64,000 bases of DNA from Collinsella sp. WCA1-178-WT-3 (M1). Its GTDB lineage: Bacteria > Actinomycetota > Coriobacteriia > Coriobacteriales > Coriobacteriaceae. The stretch covers positions 62,001 through 126,000 of the forward strand of contig NZ_VUME01000003.1 in the NCBI RefSeq assembly GCF_009696325.1, in the 5' to 3' direction. The translations under genes were made by a program, and so were the position numbers. Below the pieces are notes generated by a model. It was not told the origin of the DNA. It saw nothing but the letters and a program-made list of their open reading frames with translations, and ran no database searches. The first letter of the stretch is position 1; each line of letters starts with the position of its first letter. Below are positions 38,201 to 45,552 of this stretch, piece by piece.

Positions 38201-39436
38201 CGCGTCGATAAACGTCGAGGCGCCCTTCTCCTTGGCGCGAGCCTGGGCGGTATCGCCAACCGCGAACACGGAGTTGTTGGTCTTGGGATTGATGAGCGAA
38301 ACCGCGAAGACGTCCACCGCACCGGCCTGTTTGACCTTGTTGGAGGTGGTCTTGCTCACCGTATTTACGCCAGCAGTAGCCTCGACTCTGATGTACTTGC
38401 CCTCGAGGTCATCGGTCACCGTGAGGGAAGCGCCCGTCTCGCCCTCGATCTTGGTAAAGCCCGAGTACTGCGAGGTAGATGCGGACCAGGTGTAGGTGAC
38501 CTTGGCGTCGGAGCCCGCGGGGCTCGACCAATCCTTGTACGGCGTCGCCATCAGAGTATCGCCTATACTCGGCGCGTCGCTACTTAACTTGACGCTGTAA
38601 AGCTCCATTTGGCCGGCGCCCAGCACGGGGCCGGGGATGCTGTTAGGATTAATGCCCGAACCGTACGAAACAGAGGGGCCGTAGTAGTCCTTGCCATCTG
38701 CCGTCACCTTGCAGATGAAGTATTTGCCCTCCATCGCGTCAGTGATGGTGAGCGACTGCTCGTGGCCTACGACCTCGGTGTAATCGGCGACGTCGCTGCT
38801 GGCCTTGACCGTGCCGGCGAGCCAGGTATAGGTCCAGGCGCCGGGGTTAGCGACCGATTTGGTCTCGGTCGTAGGGTCGCCCCAGTAGTCCTCGGTCTCG
38901 ACCTCATCGTACATATTGGCCCAGAGCGTATCACCCACATTGAGCGCGCCGGACTTCGTCGAATACGAGTTGTCCTTATCCTTGGCGTCCTGGATATAGA
39001 CCTTAGCCTCGCTCGAAAGCGTGGTGGCGGACGCGGCGGCAACGGCGTTCTTCTGCTCCGAAGCAGCAGGCGCCGCCGCAGAGTTCTCGGACTCAGTCGC
39101 GTTGCCCGTGGCGGCGTCATCACCATTCGCGGCACTCGCAGTTGCGCCCTGACCAGCGTCGGCGCCATCGGCAGCAGCGCTCGCCGCCGCACCGTTCGCA
39201 CCGGTATCTCCGGCAGCAGCGCCATCGTCGGCCGCCGCGCCCTCGCCGCCCGTCGCAGCCTGAGCCACAGACTCGGCAATGCCCTCGGCGCCCTCGGCCC
39301 AAAGTTGCGCCGGCGTGGTGCCAAAAGCCATGGCAAAAGCCAGGAACGCCACCAGACCGCGTTTGGCTACGCCACAGGCAATCGCTCCATGACGACGCCA
39401 CGAGGCGCGCTGGCACTCGTCCTCAAACATATCCAT
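32222..39436 (-). CDS. Giant multi-domain surface protein (2404 residues) with DUF4430, PQQ-propeller and InlB repeats
   Basis: ATG 39436 follows GGAGACAA. An export signal lies near residues 25-48 (LVAFLAFAMAFGTTPAQLWA), then an Ala/Gly/Asp-rich linker. About 142-912 holds eight or more Ig-like modules with the recurring VGDTL and GKYLK-type phrases. Residues about 915-1400 contain further beta-rich modules. Three DUF4430 domains follow (about 1415-1530, 1540-1655, 1660-1763), each ending in GD.I/V.W.Y. A PQQ-type beta-propeller occupies about 1800-2165 and an InlB B-repeat (GYTFAGWYTDEACTEAY) about 2200-2265. A Gly/Ser then Lys/Asp/Ser linker leads to one transmembrane helix and KRR; no LPxTG is present. 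Adhesion and cobalamin capture are inferred from domains and riboswitch; neither is proven. Confidence 0.88.
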   Translation of the reverse strand: MDMFEDECQRASWRRHGAIACGVAKRGLVAFLAFAMAFGTTPAQLWAEGAEGIAESVAQAATGGEGAAADDGAAAGDTGANGAAASAAADGADAGQGATASAANGDDAATGNATESENSAAAPAASEQKNAVAAASATTLSSEAKVYIQDAKDKDNSYSTKSGALNVGDTLWANMYDEVETEDYWGDPTTETKSVANPGAWTYTWLAGTVKASSDVADYTEVVGHEQSLTITDAMEGKYFICKVTADGKDYYGPSVSYGSGINPNSIPGPVLGAGQMELYSVKLSSDAPSIGDTLMATPYKDWSSPAGSDAKVTYTWSASTSQYSGFTKIEGETGASLTVTDDLEGKYIRVEATAGVNTVSKTTSNKVKQAGAVDVFAVSLINPKTNNSVFAVGDTAQARAKEKGASTFIDANKLNYQWQCSDTKSGTYTDIAGATGETLELTDALGGKYLKCKVSSKIGSSSLTNSTGALVAPAGSINITKVSMSPSSGKVEVGSTITATAKAGSTDVTTDSHVTWQWYKGTSNTASSCNTPIEGETGNTLTVTAALKGYYVVAKANGGYGEQRPNGYYAAGPVSIAGQVELYDVQFEGSPATNGVHVGDTLKTKVRKKDGSSYSYIDRTDNVTYQWQYANSSSSSDSAYTDIPGATEATYTVDAAYAGKYLRVKVTSENTVSSTQKKSSYGQTVAPLGPVTLKGQYKLAGIELADKNVTLSVGSKITPSVQVPGSWSGSTKDVPDDAELTMAWYAKGEGDADWTELTDGIDTTDGSLTISDALVGKRIKVTASALDNTVEWVSSDSVTAAGEYNLLRVIANPQINSDSIHLVSGDSVKATAQAKRADGSPTNGIDVTDQATVVWYAADDAKASAADWTLLSDMSGATATVSASAAGKYLKAVATSGSSTVELVSANPVIAAGSLEAAVQKLNDANKQIAVDYSAKGGNVNDALKAQLADLGFTDIDVKVSEGGVAFNAEDDKATVGISDAQDKTNGDVTFFYIDPNDYTGYNIDGLRSADVVFELSRDGKTEYYQPSKSVQVAWDEARVQQMLDDAAEQVAIGYAAGDSAEFVTSNLTLPYRAGSKSKFEVEWKSTDGDVIWPSGYGWDDYTGKVTRVSSDRTVTLTATVSFVSGGPSDVKGAHDFMVTVKGDPEKVAADQKALQEKVDAAFTYDNIKYSGTETPANKDGLTADLQMPRTSTLNIDGKYYKIEYSASTDDITFNGYKGTVYQPLPGDEAAKTKITLTVTDKSNAEVTASKTLDFAIAPQDQDELDAELSLMEKAKSGYADAILNGQEANAVSADMHAFQKAYLDADGNLAWSYDKATTDSTSLGIVPVDLPGYDAMSGQDWRLFKSSNSSIVSAENLKVTQPQYNTKVVVSSRLTSEKYARYAERYPGNTTYAKLANQDVSAKITVLGTSGQNSPEVTATCSVIGVDAKGKQQTWAAASQYTLTNGSTAADLSEELFKQAGLKADYDPNGSWGWVLNSITSPFDADRTLAYDHATGAYWQLFINGVAASVDAGNYTLEAGDSVVWCYSKYGDAAPTDQLSVSCTVVGQDASGAQQTWAQPTTALVEEGATAADLSEQVFKQAGIGADVQTGSYGWFLNSLTSPFNKSVKLSTVQVNESIWKSWQFFVNGKKANVGAGNYTLKAGDEITWVYGSDGTMPGQVSVSMEIIGKKDDKAQRWTDPSMQVFVEGTTIKNATAAYFDALGIESEMYDQLGFWGVHSLVSPLDGTKLAGAWSFFVNGVPGPQLDSDYVVKSGDTIVWAYAAGDTVPNPDEVVVNPSAPRPTDWKSDWDGKSNAAVENISTPTGALASSWTFDWKAYSGSAYPNASEPIVVNGNVYLAVNKRLLKIDAESGKVLAESNLKTAVGYTSRPIYANGLVIVPLDGGAVQALTADALTTVWVTDSVSGIAQSNSQLTVDGNYLYVGTVDVDYGTSTYNNGHLTRINILTGAVSWQHVNADEGYYWTGATVGDDFVLVPTSAGTVEMLSKFSGDVLGKVSVGAVVNSTCVLSDDGSHAYLISRDGKLHVLAISDGDSRDADAASRITEERVVDLGLTGCACAPTMHDGKLIVGGEANGSAALAIIDLNNDFDTTLVTTADGSQLTAGILGGIKGAPLVSAQADGTYVYFTVNYGESPDFVNYTSGGGVYRYKLGDAEASGVFSAAGHYNCCDSPIACDAQGNLYYINDSGTLFKLTAGVKVSFSAGEGSKVDFQTTAANGSIAKPADPTREGYTFAGWYTDEACTEAYDFSVAVTADMTLYAKWTKNAVAPGGNGGSGSNGSNGGSGNAGAGSGSGNGTNGQQAGGAVAPGQKPVSTTTKTETKDGKDSKKDSGKSDKKDSKKSDKKSGKSSSKSDTGSAAVTTAKKSAEAPAQESGFNPLAIVGVAAGVIGLAVIGVFVFTKRR

Positions 39437-39544
39437 TTGTCTCCTATTGTCTAAACTTGGAACATTGCCCAGCGGCTGCCCCACGTCATCGCGCACATTG
39501 CGCTCGAGTACCCCCATCGGGGTCCCCCTTCCCTCCAGAGCCCA

Positions 39545-39750
39545 ACGCGTACCGGCGGCATGCGCCGCGGCCGCGTGCAAGATGGGAGGCGATCCGACTT
39601 AACCTTACCGACCCGGGCGCGCCGTCCGATCTGCGACGCGACCATCCCGGGCCAAGAGGAATTACGGTTACTGGTACAGCCGGGGACTTGCACCCCGATT
39701 CTCCCAAACACGCAGGAAAACCGCGCATTCGTGCGTCTCCGCACCACCAT
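39545..39750 (-). promoter_or_regulatory. Cobalamin (B12) riboswitch
   Basis: On the minus strand the leader contains GGGAGAATCGGGGTGCAAGT, then CCCCGGCTGTACCAGTAACC, and 110 nt later AAGTCGGATCGCCTCCC, resembling the B12-box consensus (rAGYCmGgAgaCCkGCc). Order and spacing match the cobalamin riboswitch core (P3-P6 region followed by the B12 box). It ends about 110 bp before the start codon of the giant surface protein. Boundaries are approximate. Confidence 0.8.
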
Positions 39751-39775
39751 CTAGGCCATCGATTATTACTGTCAA
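39748..39775 (-). promoter_or_regulatory. Probable promoter of the riboswitch leader
   Basis: On the minus strand TTGACA (39775-39770) is followed 16 bp later by TAGATG (39753-39748), immediately upstream of the riboswitch. The -35 element is perfect, the -10 weak. Confidence 0.45.
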
Positions 39776-39880
39776 TATGGTAGCACGCAAAAGGGCCCCG
39801 CACGCAGGCGAAGCCCAAGGTAAAAGCTATGGTTTGCGATAGGAAGGACTGTCGTCTGACCTTGCAAGAACAGCCCGTTT

Positions 39881-40034
39881 CAAAACTATGCCGGTTTACG
39901 GGGCTGATTCAGCACTTCGCAACCATATCTGCCATTTTCGAAAACCAACGACTCATCTACCTGCGGTTTTAAAAGCGCGAATTTCGGTATGCTCGAGGTT
40001 CGGCGCTCCAGCCCCGTAAACCGGCATAGTTTTG
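39881..40034. repeat. Inverted-repeat (MITE-like) element, perfect 26-bp arms
   Basis: The arms 39881-39906 and 40009-40034 are perfectly complementary (CAAAACTATGCCGGTTTACG...) and enclose 102 bp without a gene. It lies downstream of the ABC1 kinase gene and upstream of the riboswitch promoter. The size resembles the element at 2069-2315, but the arms differ. Confidence 0.85.
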
Positions 40035-40103
40035 TTCGGACCAGCCCACGCCGGCGCGACGCAAGGCAAAATGATCCGTTTTCCTCCGTCCCCCCAGGGG
40101 CCA

Positions 40104-41867
40104 TTAACGCTTGCCGCCGTGACTGTTGCGCCAGATCTCGCGGCCCAGCATCAGCGCCAGCACCAGCGCACTCACGTAGCCCATAAAGCCAATGACCGGG
40201 ATACCGAACACAACCGGCTCGATGCGCGCGTAGTACACCACCGACGAGCCGATAAACAGGCCGGCGATCACAATTGCCATCGACATGCGGTCGATAATTC
40301 CACCCAGCTGTCGCAGCGCCTTATCGCTGCTCATGATCTGCGTGTTCACCTTAAGCTGGCCGCGCGTGAGCATGCGCGACGCCAAGCCCAGATACTCGGC
40401 CGCCTCGAGCGAGCCTTTTGCCGCGCGATAGCTGCTCGCGGCAAGATCGTGCCCCATTTCGCGGACGCGCGCATAGGTGCTCTTCTCGTTTTTGATGTGC
40501 GTCTGGATGATCTGGATCATGTTGACGTTGGGCATGTACTCGGTCAGCAGACCCTCGAGTGTCACCATGCCACGGGCGAACATCGTCACCACGCTCGGCA
40601 GCTCAACGTCATTTTTTCGCGCCAGATTTAACAGCGAGGTCAAAAACTCGCCAATATCCAGGTCCTTTAGATCGAGCCCCGCAAAGTCGGCGACGATAAA
40701 GTCCAAGTCTGACAAAAAGGCCGAATGGTCGAGCTCGGCAGAATCGCCGCGCGTCACGGCAAAGCGCATAAGCGAATCCTTGAGCTTGGGAACGTCACCT
40801 TCGGCCACGGCGAAAATCATGTCCTTAACGATACCGCGGTCGTGACTCGACATGCGCCCGACCATGCCCAGGTCAATAAAGTAGACGATGCCGTCTTTAA
40901 GGATGATGTTTCCCGCATGCGGGTCGGCATGAAAAAAGCCATCATCGAGCACCTGCGTCGAATAGTCCTCGACGATCGCGGCGCCAATCTTTTCCAAGTC
41001 ATAACCCTCGGCTACCAGGAGCTTGGGGTCGGCAATGGAGATGCCGTCAATGTAGTCCATGACCACGACGTGTTCGGTGCAAAGGTCCAAGTAGGATTTG
41101 GGACACGAGACGCCATGCACGCTTTTGTGGAAGTCATAGAAATCGTTGAGGTTTTTGGCCTCGGCCAAAAAGTTGGTCTCCTCGCGAAACGAGGTCCACA
41201 GCTCTTCGACCACGCCATGCAGGTCCACAAACTGGTCGGTGTTGACGAACTTGGAAACGATGCGTACCACCGAGCGAATGATGTCGATATCCTGAGCCAT
41301 CACCTGCTGCGCGCCGGGGCGCTGCACCTTAACGGCCACGTCCTCGCCAGTCACCAGACGGGCGCGGTGCACCTGCGCGAGCGACGCGCTACCGAGCGGG
41401 TTGGGGTCAATCGCGTCGAATATCTGCCCCAGGCGCTGGCCGTATTCCTCTTCCAAACAGCGGAGCACTACCTCATACGGCACCGGCTCTACGTCGGAGC
41501 GCAGACGGCGCAGCTCGTCGCAAAACCGCTGCGGCAAGATCTCGGAGCGGTTAGCCAGAATCTGCCCCATCTTAACGAACATGGGACCGAGCTCTTCGAG
41601 CAGACGACGCAGGCGCACCGGCGTGAGGTTATCCCACACGCGGTACTTTTTTATCAGGCGAACGATCTGACCGATGCGCTCACGACGACCTGCCGGCGTG
41701 AGCTGGTATTCCTCGTCCGGCGCCATCGCGTCGGGCTCCTCAGGGACCATATCGACAGCGCGCGGCTTCTTGCGAGCGCCCGAGACGGCGGCCTCGACCT
41801 CATCGACAACCGCCGTCTCGTCACCCAAGGGATCTTGATTGTTGTAATCGGTGGTGGAATCTGCCAT
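40104..41867 (-). CDS. ABC1 (AarF/UbiB-like) atypical kinase
   Basis: This 587-residue protein has an acidic N-terminus, the KxGQ motif in GPMFVKMGQILANR near residue 97, the invariant lysine in VAVKVQRPGA, VVMDYIDG as hinge, HADPHAGN as catalytic loop and YFIDLGMVG as the metal-binding motif. The C-terminus has two hydrophobic segments that anchor it to the membrane. UbiB-family ATPases support isoprenoid quinone synthesis or lipid handling. The phasin-like gene ends 8 bp upstream, so the two form an operon. Confidence 0.92.
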   Translation of the reverse strand: MADSTTDYNNQDPLGDETAVVDEVEAAVSGARKKPRAVDMVPEEPDAMAPDEEYQLTPAGRRERIGQIVRLIKKYRVWDNLTPVRLRRLLEELGPMFVKMGQILANRSEILPQRFCDELRRLRSDVEPVPYEVVLRCLEEEYGQRLGQIFDAIDPNPLGSASLAQVHRARLVTGEDVAVKVQRPGAQQVMAQDIDIIRSVVRIVSKFVNTDQFVDLHGVVEELWTSFREETNFLAEAKNLNDFYDFHKSVHGVSCPKSYLDLCTEHVVVMDYIDGISIADPKLLVAEGYDLEKIGAAIVEDYSTQVLDDGFFHADPHAGNIILKDGIVYFIDLGMVGRMSSHDRGIVKDMIFAVAEGDVPKLKDSLMRFAVTRGDSAELDHSAFLSDLDFIVADFAGLDLKDLDIGEFLTSLLNLARKNDVELPSVVTMFARGMVTLEGLLTEYMPNVNMIQIIQTHIKNEKSTYARVREMGHDLAASSYRAAKGSLEAAEYLGLASRMLTRGQLKVNTQIMSSDKALRQLGGIIDRMSMAIVIAGLFIGSSVVYYARIEPVVFGIPVIGFMGYVSALVLALMLGREIWRNSHGGKR

Positions 41868-41875
41868 CTGCGCTG

Positions 41876-42292
41876 CTACTCGGCCTCTTCGGCGTCCTCT
41901 GCGTCGTCGGGCTCAACGGACTCGACGGGCACCGAGGTCACGTTGTCCTCGACCGAATCGACGATGTCGCGCACATGGGCCAAAAAGGCCGTGCGCTCGG
42001 GGGCGGTCATGACGCGCACGCGGGCGAGGATGAGCTCGTCGAGCACGCGCTGAGCCGCAGTCTCGCCCTGCATGCCCAGGCGCTCGGTCAGGTCGGAGAT
42101 GGTACCGCCGGCCTGCTCGAACATGTCGGACACGCTGCGGGCGATATCGGGGGTGCCGGCGTCCTTGCGCACCTGCTCGCCCTTGGCATTGAGGTCGTCG
42201 AGGACCTTCTTGCCGCCCTCGACGGCAACGGCGGCGGCGCCGAAGCCCACGTTGATGGCACCGTTAACAAGCTGATCGAATTTCATAACCAT
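41876..42292 (-). CDS. Phasin-like small helical protein
   Basis: About 138 residues from the ATG 6 bp after GGAG (MVMKFDQLVNG). A short hydrophobic/Gly-Ala stretch (AINVGFGAAAVAVEGG) precedes predicted amphipathic helices, and the end is a Glu/Asp-rich tail. The pattern is like phasin or PhaF-like proteins often encoded beside ABC1 kinases in Actinobacteria. It may bind lipid or membrane surfaces together with the kinase. Family assignment is tentative. Confidence 0.6.
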   Translation of the reverse strand: MVMKFDQLVNGAINVGFGAAAVAVEGGKKVLDDLNAKGEQVRKDAGTPDIARSVSDMFEQAGGTISDLTERLGMQGETAAQRVLDELILARVRVMTAPERTAFLAHVRDIVDSVEDNVTSVPVESVEPDDAEDAEEAE

Positions 42293-42382
42293 GGTTGGCT
42301 CCAATCGTGAACAACTTCATTGGCCTACTTGTACCCAAGATTGGGCAAACGACACAAAATCGTTTGTCACCGGGATAGAAAT

Positions 42383-42421
42383 CGAGCGAGGCAAAGCCTT
42401 TGACGGCGTTTGCCCCGCTCG
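42383..42421 (-). terminator. Hairpin after the C69 dipeptidase gene
   Basis: CGAGCGAGGCAAA pairs with TTTGCCCCGCTCG (one mismatch) around a 13-nt loop, with a T-containing stretch on the minus-strand side. It lies 19 bp beyond the dipeptidase stop. Confidence 0.65.
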
Positions 42422-42439
42422 CTCGTTGCAAGGTTATCT

Positions 42440-43963
42440 TTACCTAATGTTATCGTTCATCGCGAAGGAATTCTTCATGGCACAGCTCGTGGTGTAGAGC
42501 ACCTTGCCCAACAGGGCATCGGTCTCCACGCGCACGAGCTCGGCAAAGGCCTCGTTGGCGCGGGCGAGCTCGGCAGACACCTCGGCATCGGGCAGCGCGG
42601 CCACGACAGCGTCAACGTCGTGAATCTGCTTGTGGCCCATGCCGCCGACCTTCTCCTGATAATCCTCGACCGCGCGACCGCACTCATGGAAGCGGACATC
42701 GGCCAAGGCGCCAATCAGGCGATTCGCCCAATAGAAATTCTCGGACGTCACGCGAGCCTGCGTGTCGGCATAGTACTCGGGCATGGTCTCGACATTGGCG
42801 TACAGCGGCACAAGCGCGTTAAACGAGTTGGAGCCAAACGCCATCCACTGCACGGCGCGATACGCCGGCTGCGCATAGGGGCGCAGCTGCAGCACGGCGA
42901 GCTGGCTGTTGCGGTTGATGCCGATGGGACGATAGGCGCCGCGCGTGGCGGGCGTACCCTTGCTGCCGTAGCAGTCGTACTCCGTGCCCTGGTAGTGGCT
43001 CGAAAGCACGTACTTGATGTCCTCGAGGGTCACCTTGCGCTCGGGCACGCGACTCCAGGGGATGTCGTCGCTCTCGGGCGTGTAGTCGGCGTCGGGACCG
43101 TCCCACACATCGCTGGGGTTGAGACAGCGCTGCATGTACCAGGCGCGCGGCGTGTTGTAGACGTGGTCGCTGTCGCTATGCGAGCCAAAGGCCTCGCGCG
43201 GGTTAAAGACCGCGGCGGGACCGTCGCCCTTAACGCCCAGCGTAAGGTCCAGATGCCACTCGGCCATCCAGCTGCGCAGGTCGGCAGAGCACATGTGGTC
43301 GACCTGCGCGCCCTCGGCGTCGTCCAAGTCAAAGCTGTCGATACCCAGCTGGTTGGGCATGGTCACATAGGCGTCGTCGGGCACGCGCTTGGCGATCCAG
43401 TGGTGACCGCCGATGGTCTCGAGCCACCAGATCTCGTCAACGTCACTAAAGGCGATGCCGTTGTTCTCGTAGGTGCCGTAGCGCTCGAGCAGGTCGCCCA
43501 GAATGCGCACGCCGTCGCGGGCGGATTTGGCGTATGGTAGCACCAGGGTCACCATATCCTCCTCGCCCAGACCGCCGGGCTGCGCCGGAACATAGCCGTC
43601 CTCGCCCTCGTTGCCTTTGGCGGGAACGTAGTCCACGAGCGGATCGGCGCCGCGGACGCGCTCGTTGGTGGTGAGCGTCTCGGTTGCGGACATACCAACA
43701 TTGAGCTCGTTGAAGCCGGCCTCGGCCCAAATGCCATGACCCGGGACAACGTCGGGGACGCTTGTGTAACGCATGGGATTGTCGGGCAGCTCAACAGTCA
43801 GGTGGCTCAGGACACTCGTGTAGACACGCGGCTGCTCGTCGGGATGCACTACGCGCATGCGCTTGGGCTCAAACACCCCATTGGGCGAGTCCTCGTTGCG
43901 GGCAACCAGCGTCGACCCGTCATAGCTCGCGTTCTTACCGACCAAAATCGTTGTGCACGGCAT
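42440..43963 (-). CDS. C69-family dipeptidase (PepD-type Ntn hydrolase)
   Basis: About 507 residues from the ATG 6 bp after GGAGG (MPCTTILVGKNAS); the preceding in-frame ATG overlaps the ribosome-binding site. Cys3 is the expected N-terminal nucleophile after processing. SYDGSTLVARNEDSPNG and the later GGHHWIAKRVPDDAY match the C69 family. It cleaves a wide range of dipeptides. No signal peptide is seen, so it is probably cytoplasmic. Confidence 0.9.
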   Translation of the reverse strand: MPCTTILVGKNASYDGSTLVARNEDSPNGVFEPKRMRVVHPDEQPRVYTSVLSHLTVELPDNPMRYTSVPDVVPGHGIWAEAGFNELNVGMSATETLTTNERVRGADPLVDYVPAKGNEGEDGYVPAQPGGLGEEDMVTLVLPYAKSARDGVRILGDLLERYGTYENNGIAFSDVDEIWWLETIGGHHWIAKRVPDDAYVTMPNQLGIDSFDLDDAEGAQVDHMCSADLRSWMAEWHLDLTLGVKGDGPAAVFNPREAFGSHSDSDHVYNTPRAWYMQRCLNPSDVWDGPDADYTPESDDIPWSRVPERKVTLEDIKYVLSSHYQGTEYDCYGSKGTPATRGAYRPIGINRNSQLAVLQLRPYAQPAYRAVQWMAFGSNSFNALVPLYANVETMPEYYADTQARVTSENFYWANRLIGALADVRFHECGRAVEDYQEKVGGMGHKQIHDVDAVVAALPDAEVSAELARANEAFAELVRVETDALLGKVLYTTSCAMKNSFAMNDNIR

Positions 43964-44029
43964 GCGCATCCTCCTTGAGCGAAAAAATCAAACGGCAACA
44001 GTGTATCGCTTCGGTGCAAAAAGGGCGAA

Positions 44030-44055
44030 ACCACGGCCTCGGCAGCCCCCGTGGT
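44030..44055 (-). terminator. Hairpin after folD
   Basis: ACCACGG pairs with CCGTGGT around a 12-nt loop in the gap between folD and the C69 gene, with short T tracts on both sides. Confidence 0.5.
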
Positions 44056-44062
44056 AAAAAGC

Positions 44063-44917
44063 CTATTTCGATGTGCGCTCGGCCGCTTCGATCACGTGTT
44101 TGGCGAGAATCGCGGTGGTCACAGCCCCCACGCCGCCCGGCACGGGTGTGATGGCGTTAACGATCGGCTCCGCAGCATCAAAATCGACGTCCCCGACCAG
44201 CTTGCCAGCGGCCTCGTCCCAGTTAATGCCCACATCGATGATCGTCTGGCCCTCGCGAACCGCATCCGCGCCAATCGTGCGCGCGCGTCCAACGGCCGCA
44301 ACCACTACATCAGCCGCACGACACTCGGCAGCAAGGTCGCGCGTGTGCGTATGGCACGTCGTCACCGTGGCATTGCGAGCCGTAAGCATGGCGGCAACGG
44401 GACGGCCAATCACCAGAGACCGACCGACGACCGCGACCTTGGCCCCATCCAGCTCAACACCGTAATGGTCCAGCAACGCCAACACGGCTTCTGCCGTGCA
44501 GGGAGCAAAGCCCTCGCCTCGCCCCGAAAGCGTGGTAAGTAGCGAGTCCGGCGTCATGGAGTCGACATCCTTGGCGGGATCGAGTGCCGCGGCAACCGCA
44601 TCCTCGTCAAGCCCAGCGGGCAGCGGGCGAAACACTAGGCAGCCATGAACGGCGGGGTCGGCATTGATGTCCTTAATAGCCGCCAGCAGCTCATCCTGCG
44701 AAGCATCGGCAGGAAGCAAAACGCGGCGAGCCTCAATGCCAGCCTTTTCACAGCGCTTGAGGGCGCCGCGCTCGTACGATAGATCGTCCTCGCGCTCGCC
44801 CACACGAACGATGGCCAGCGTCGGCACAACGCCGCCTTCGCGCAAAGCAACGCAGCGAGCGGCAAGTTCCTCGGTCAAAGTACGGGCAACGGGAGCGCCT
44901 TTGAGCAGCTCGGCCAT
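44063..44917 (-). CDS. folD: FolD-like methylene-THF dehydrogenase, cyclohydrolase residues altered
   Basis: The protein has 284 residues. The dinucleotide-binding half is well conserved (VVGRSLVIGRPVAAML, IIDVGIN, ITPVPGGVGAVTTA). In the active site Tyr48 is present, but the position of the catalytic lysine (Tyr+4) is Ala52, and the glutamine of the VQLPLP motif is Phe96 (VFRPLP). KDVD is followed by SMT instead of GFH. In known FolD enzymes the lysine and glutamine serve the cyclohydrolase and dehydrogenase chemistry. Its ATG comes 2 bp after the stop of an FchA-family gene, which could supply the cyclohydrolase step. Confidence 0.88.
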   Translation of the reverse strand: MAELLKGAPVARTLTEELAARCVALREGGVVPTLAIVRVGEREDDLSYERGALKRCEKAGIEARRVLLPADASQDELLAAIKDINADPAVHGCLVFRPLPAGLDEDAVAAALDPAKDVDSMTPDSLLTTLSGRGEGFAPCTAEAVLALLDHYGVELDGAKVAVVGRSLVIGRPVAAMLTARNATVTTCHTHTRDLAAECRAADVVVAAVGRARTIGADAVREGQTIIDVGINWDEAAGKLVGDVDFDAAEPIVNAITPVPGGVGAVTTAILAKHVIEAAERTSK

Positions 44918-44919
44918 GG

Positions 44920-45552
44920 CTATCCCCTCTTCCTGGCTGCGTCGGCGGCACGGCGCGCCAGCGCATCGGCACGCGGCAGCCACGTATCCAACAGATCATC
45001 GCACGCCGCCTCAAGCTCCTCGGCGCGCGCCCGGTCTTTCATAGACGTAGTGTTGGCAAAGAGCGTCAGACTCGCGCCCTGCATGGCGGCGCGGCAGAAC
45101 ACGGCGCCACAAGCCACGTCGGACAGCAGCTGGCGCGAGCCTTTGTCTGCCATGTCCTCGAGCAGCGCCAGCGCGCGCCCGCAGGCATCCATAATGCGAT
45201 ACGGTGGCATAGCCGCCACGTGCAGCGCATCCTGAATCGCAGCCGGTCGAGCCGGATCCTCGCGCGAAATACCGTACGCCGCGGACACCTGGCCGTACGC
45301 GCGAACATCCTCGGCGACCAGGTCCACAAGTTCCTGCGCCAACTCATCCGCCCGGGCAAACGCGTGCGCCAAATCGTCCGCTCGATCGGCAAGCGCAGGG
45401 TTCGTCGCCCCGTAGCGCGCGACCATCCCGCACAGCGAGGCGCCCAGCGCGCCCACAAAGGCGCTCGCGCTACCGCCGCCGGGAACCGGCTCGCGCGCGG
45501 CAAGTGCCTCGGCAAATTCGCGACAGGTTTTATCCATCATCTCTTGGCTCAT
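44920..45552 (-). CDS. fchA: FchA-family methenyl-THF cyclohydrolase / cyclodeaminase
   Basis: About 210 residues, mostly alpha-helical. EPVPGGGSASAFVGALGASLCGMVA is split here as the conserved glycine-rich GGGSA motif and following helix of the FTCD-C / FchA family. Members convert methenyl-THF to formyl-THF or remove ammonia from formimino-THF. Start ATG 45552 lies after AAGGTG. Co-translation with folD supports the cyclohydrolase role; no histidine-degradation genes are near. Confidence 0.85.
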   Translation of the reverse strand: MSQEMMDKTCREFAEALAAREPVPGGGSASAFVGALGASLCGMVARYGATNPALADRADDLAHAFARADELAQELVDLVAEDVRAYGQVSAAYGISREDPARPAAIQDALHVAAMPPYRIMDACGRALALLEDMADKGSRQLLSDVACGAVFCRAAMQGASLTLFANTTSMKDRARAEELEAACDDLLDTWLPRADALARRAADAARKRG

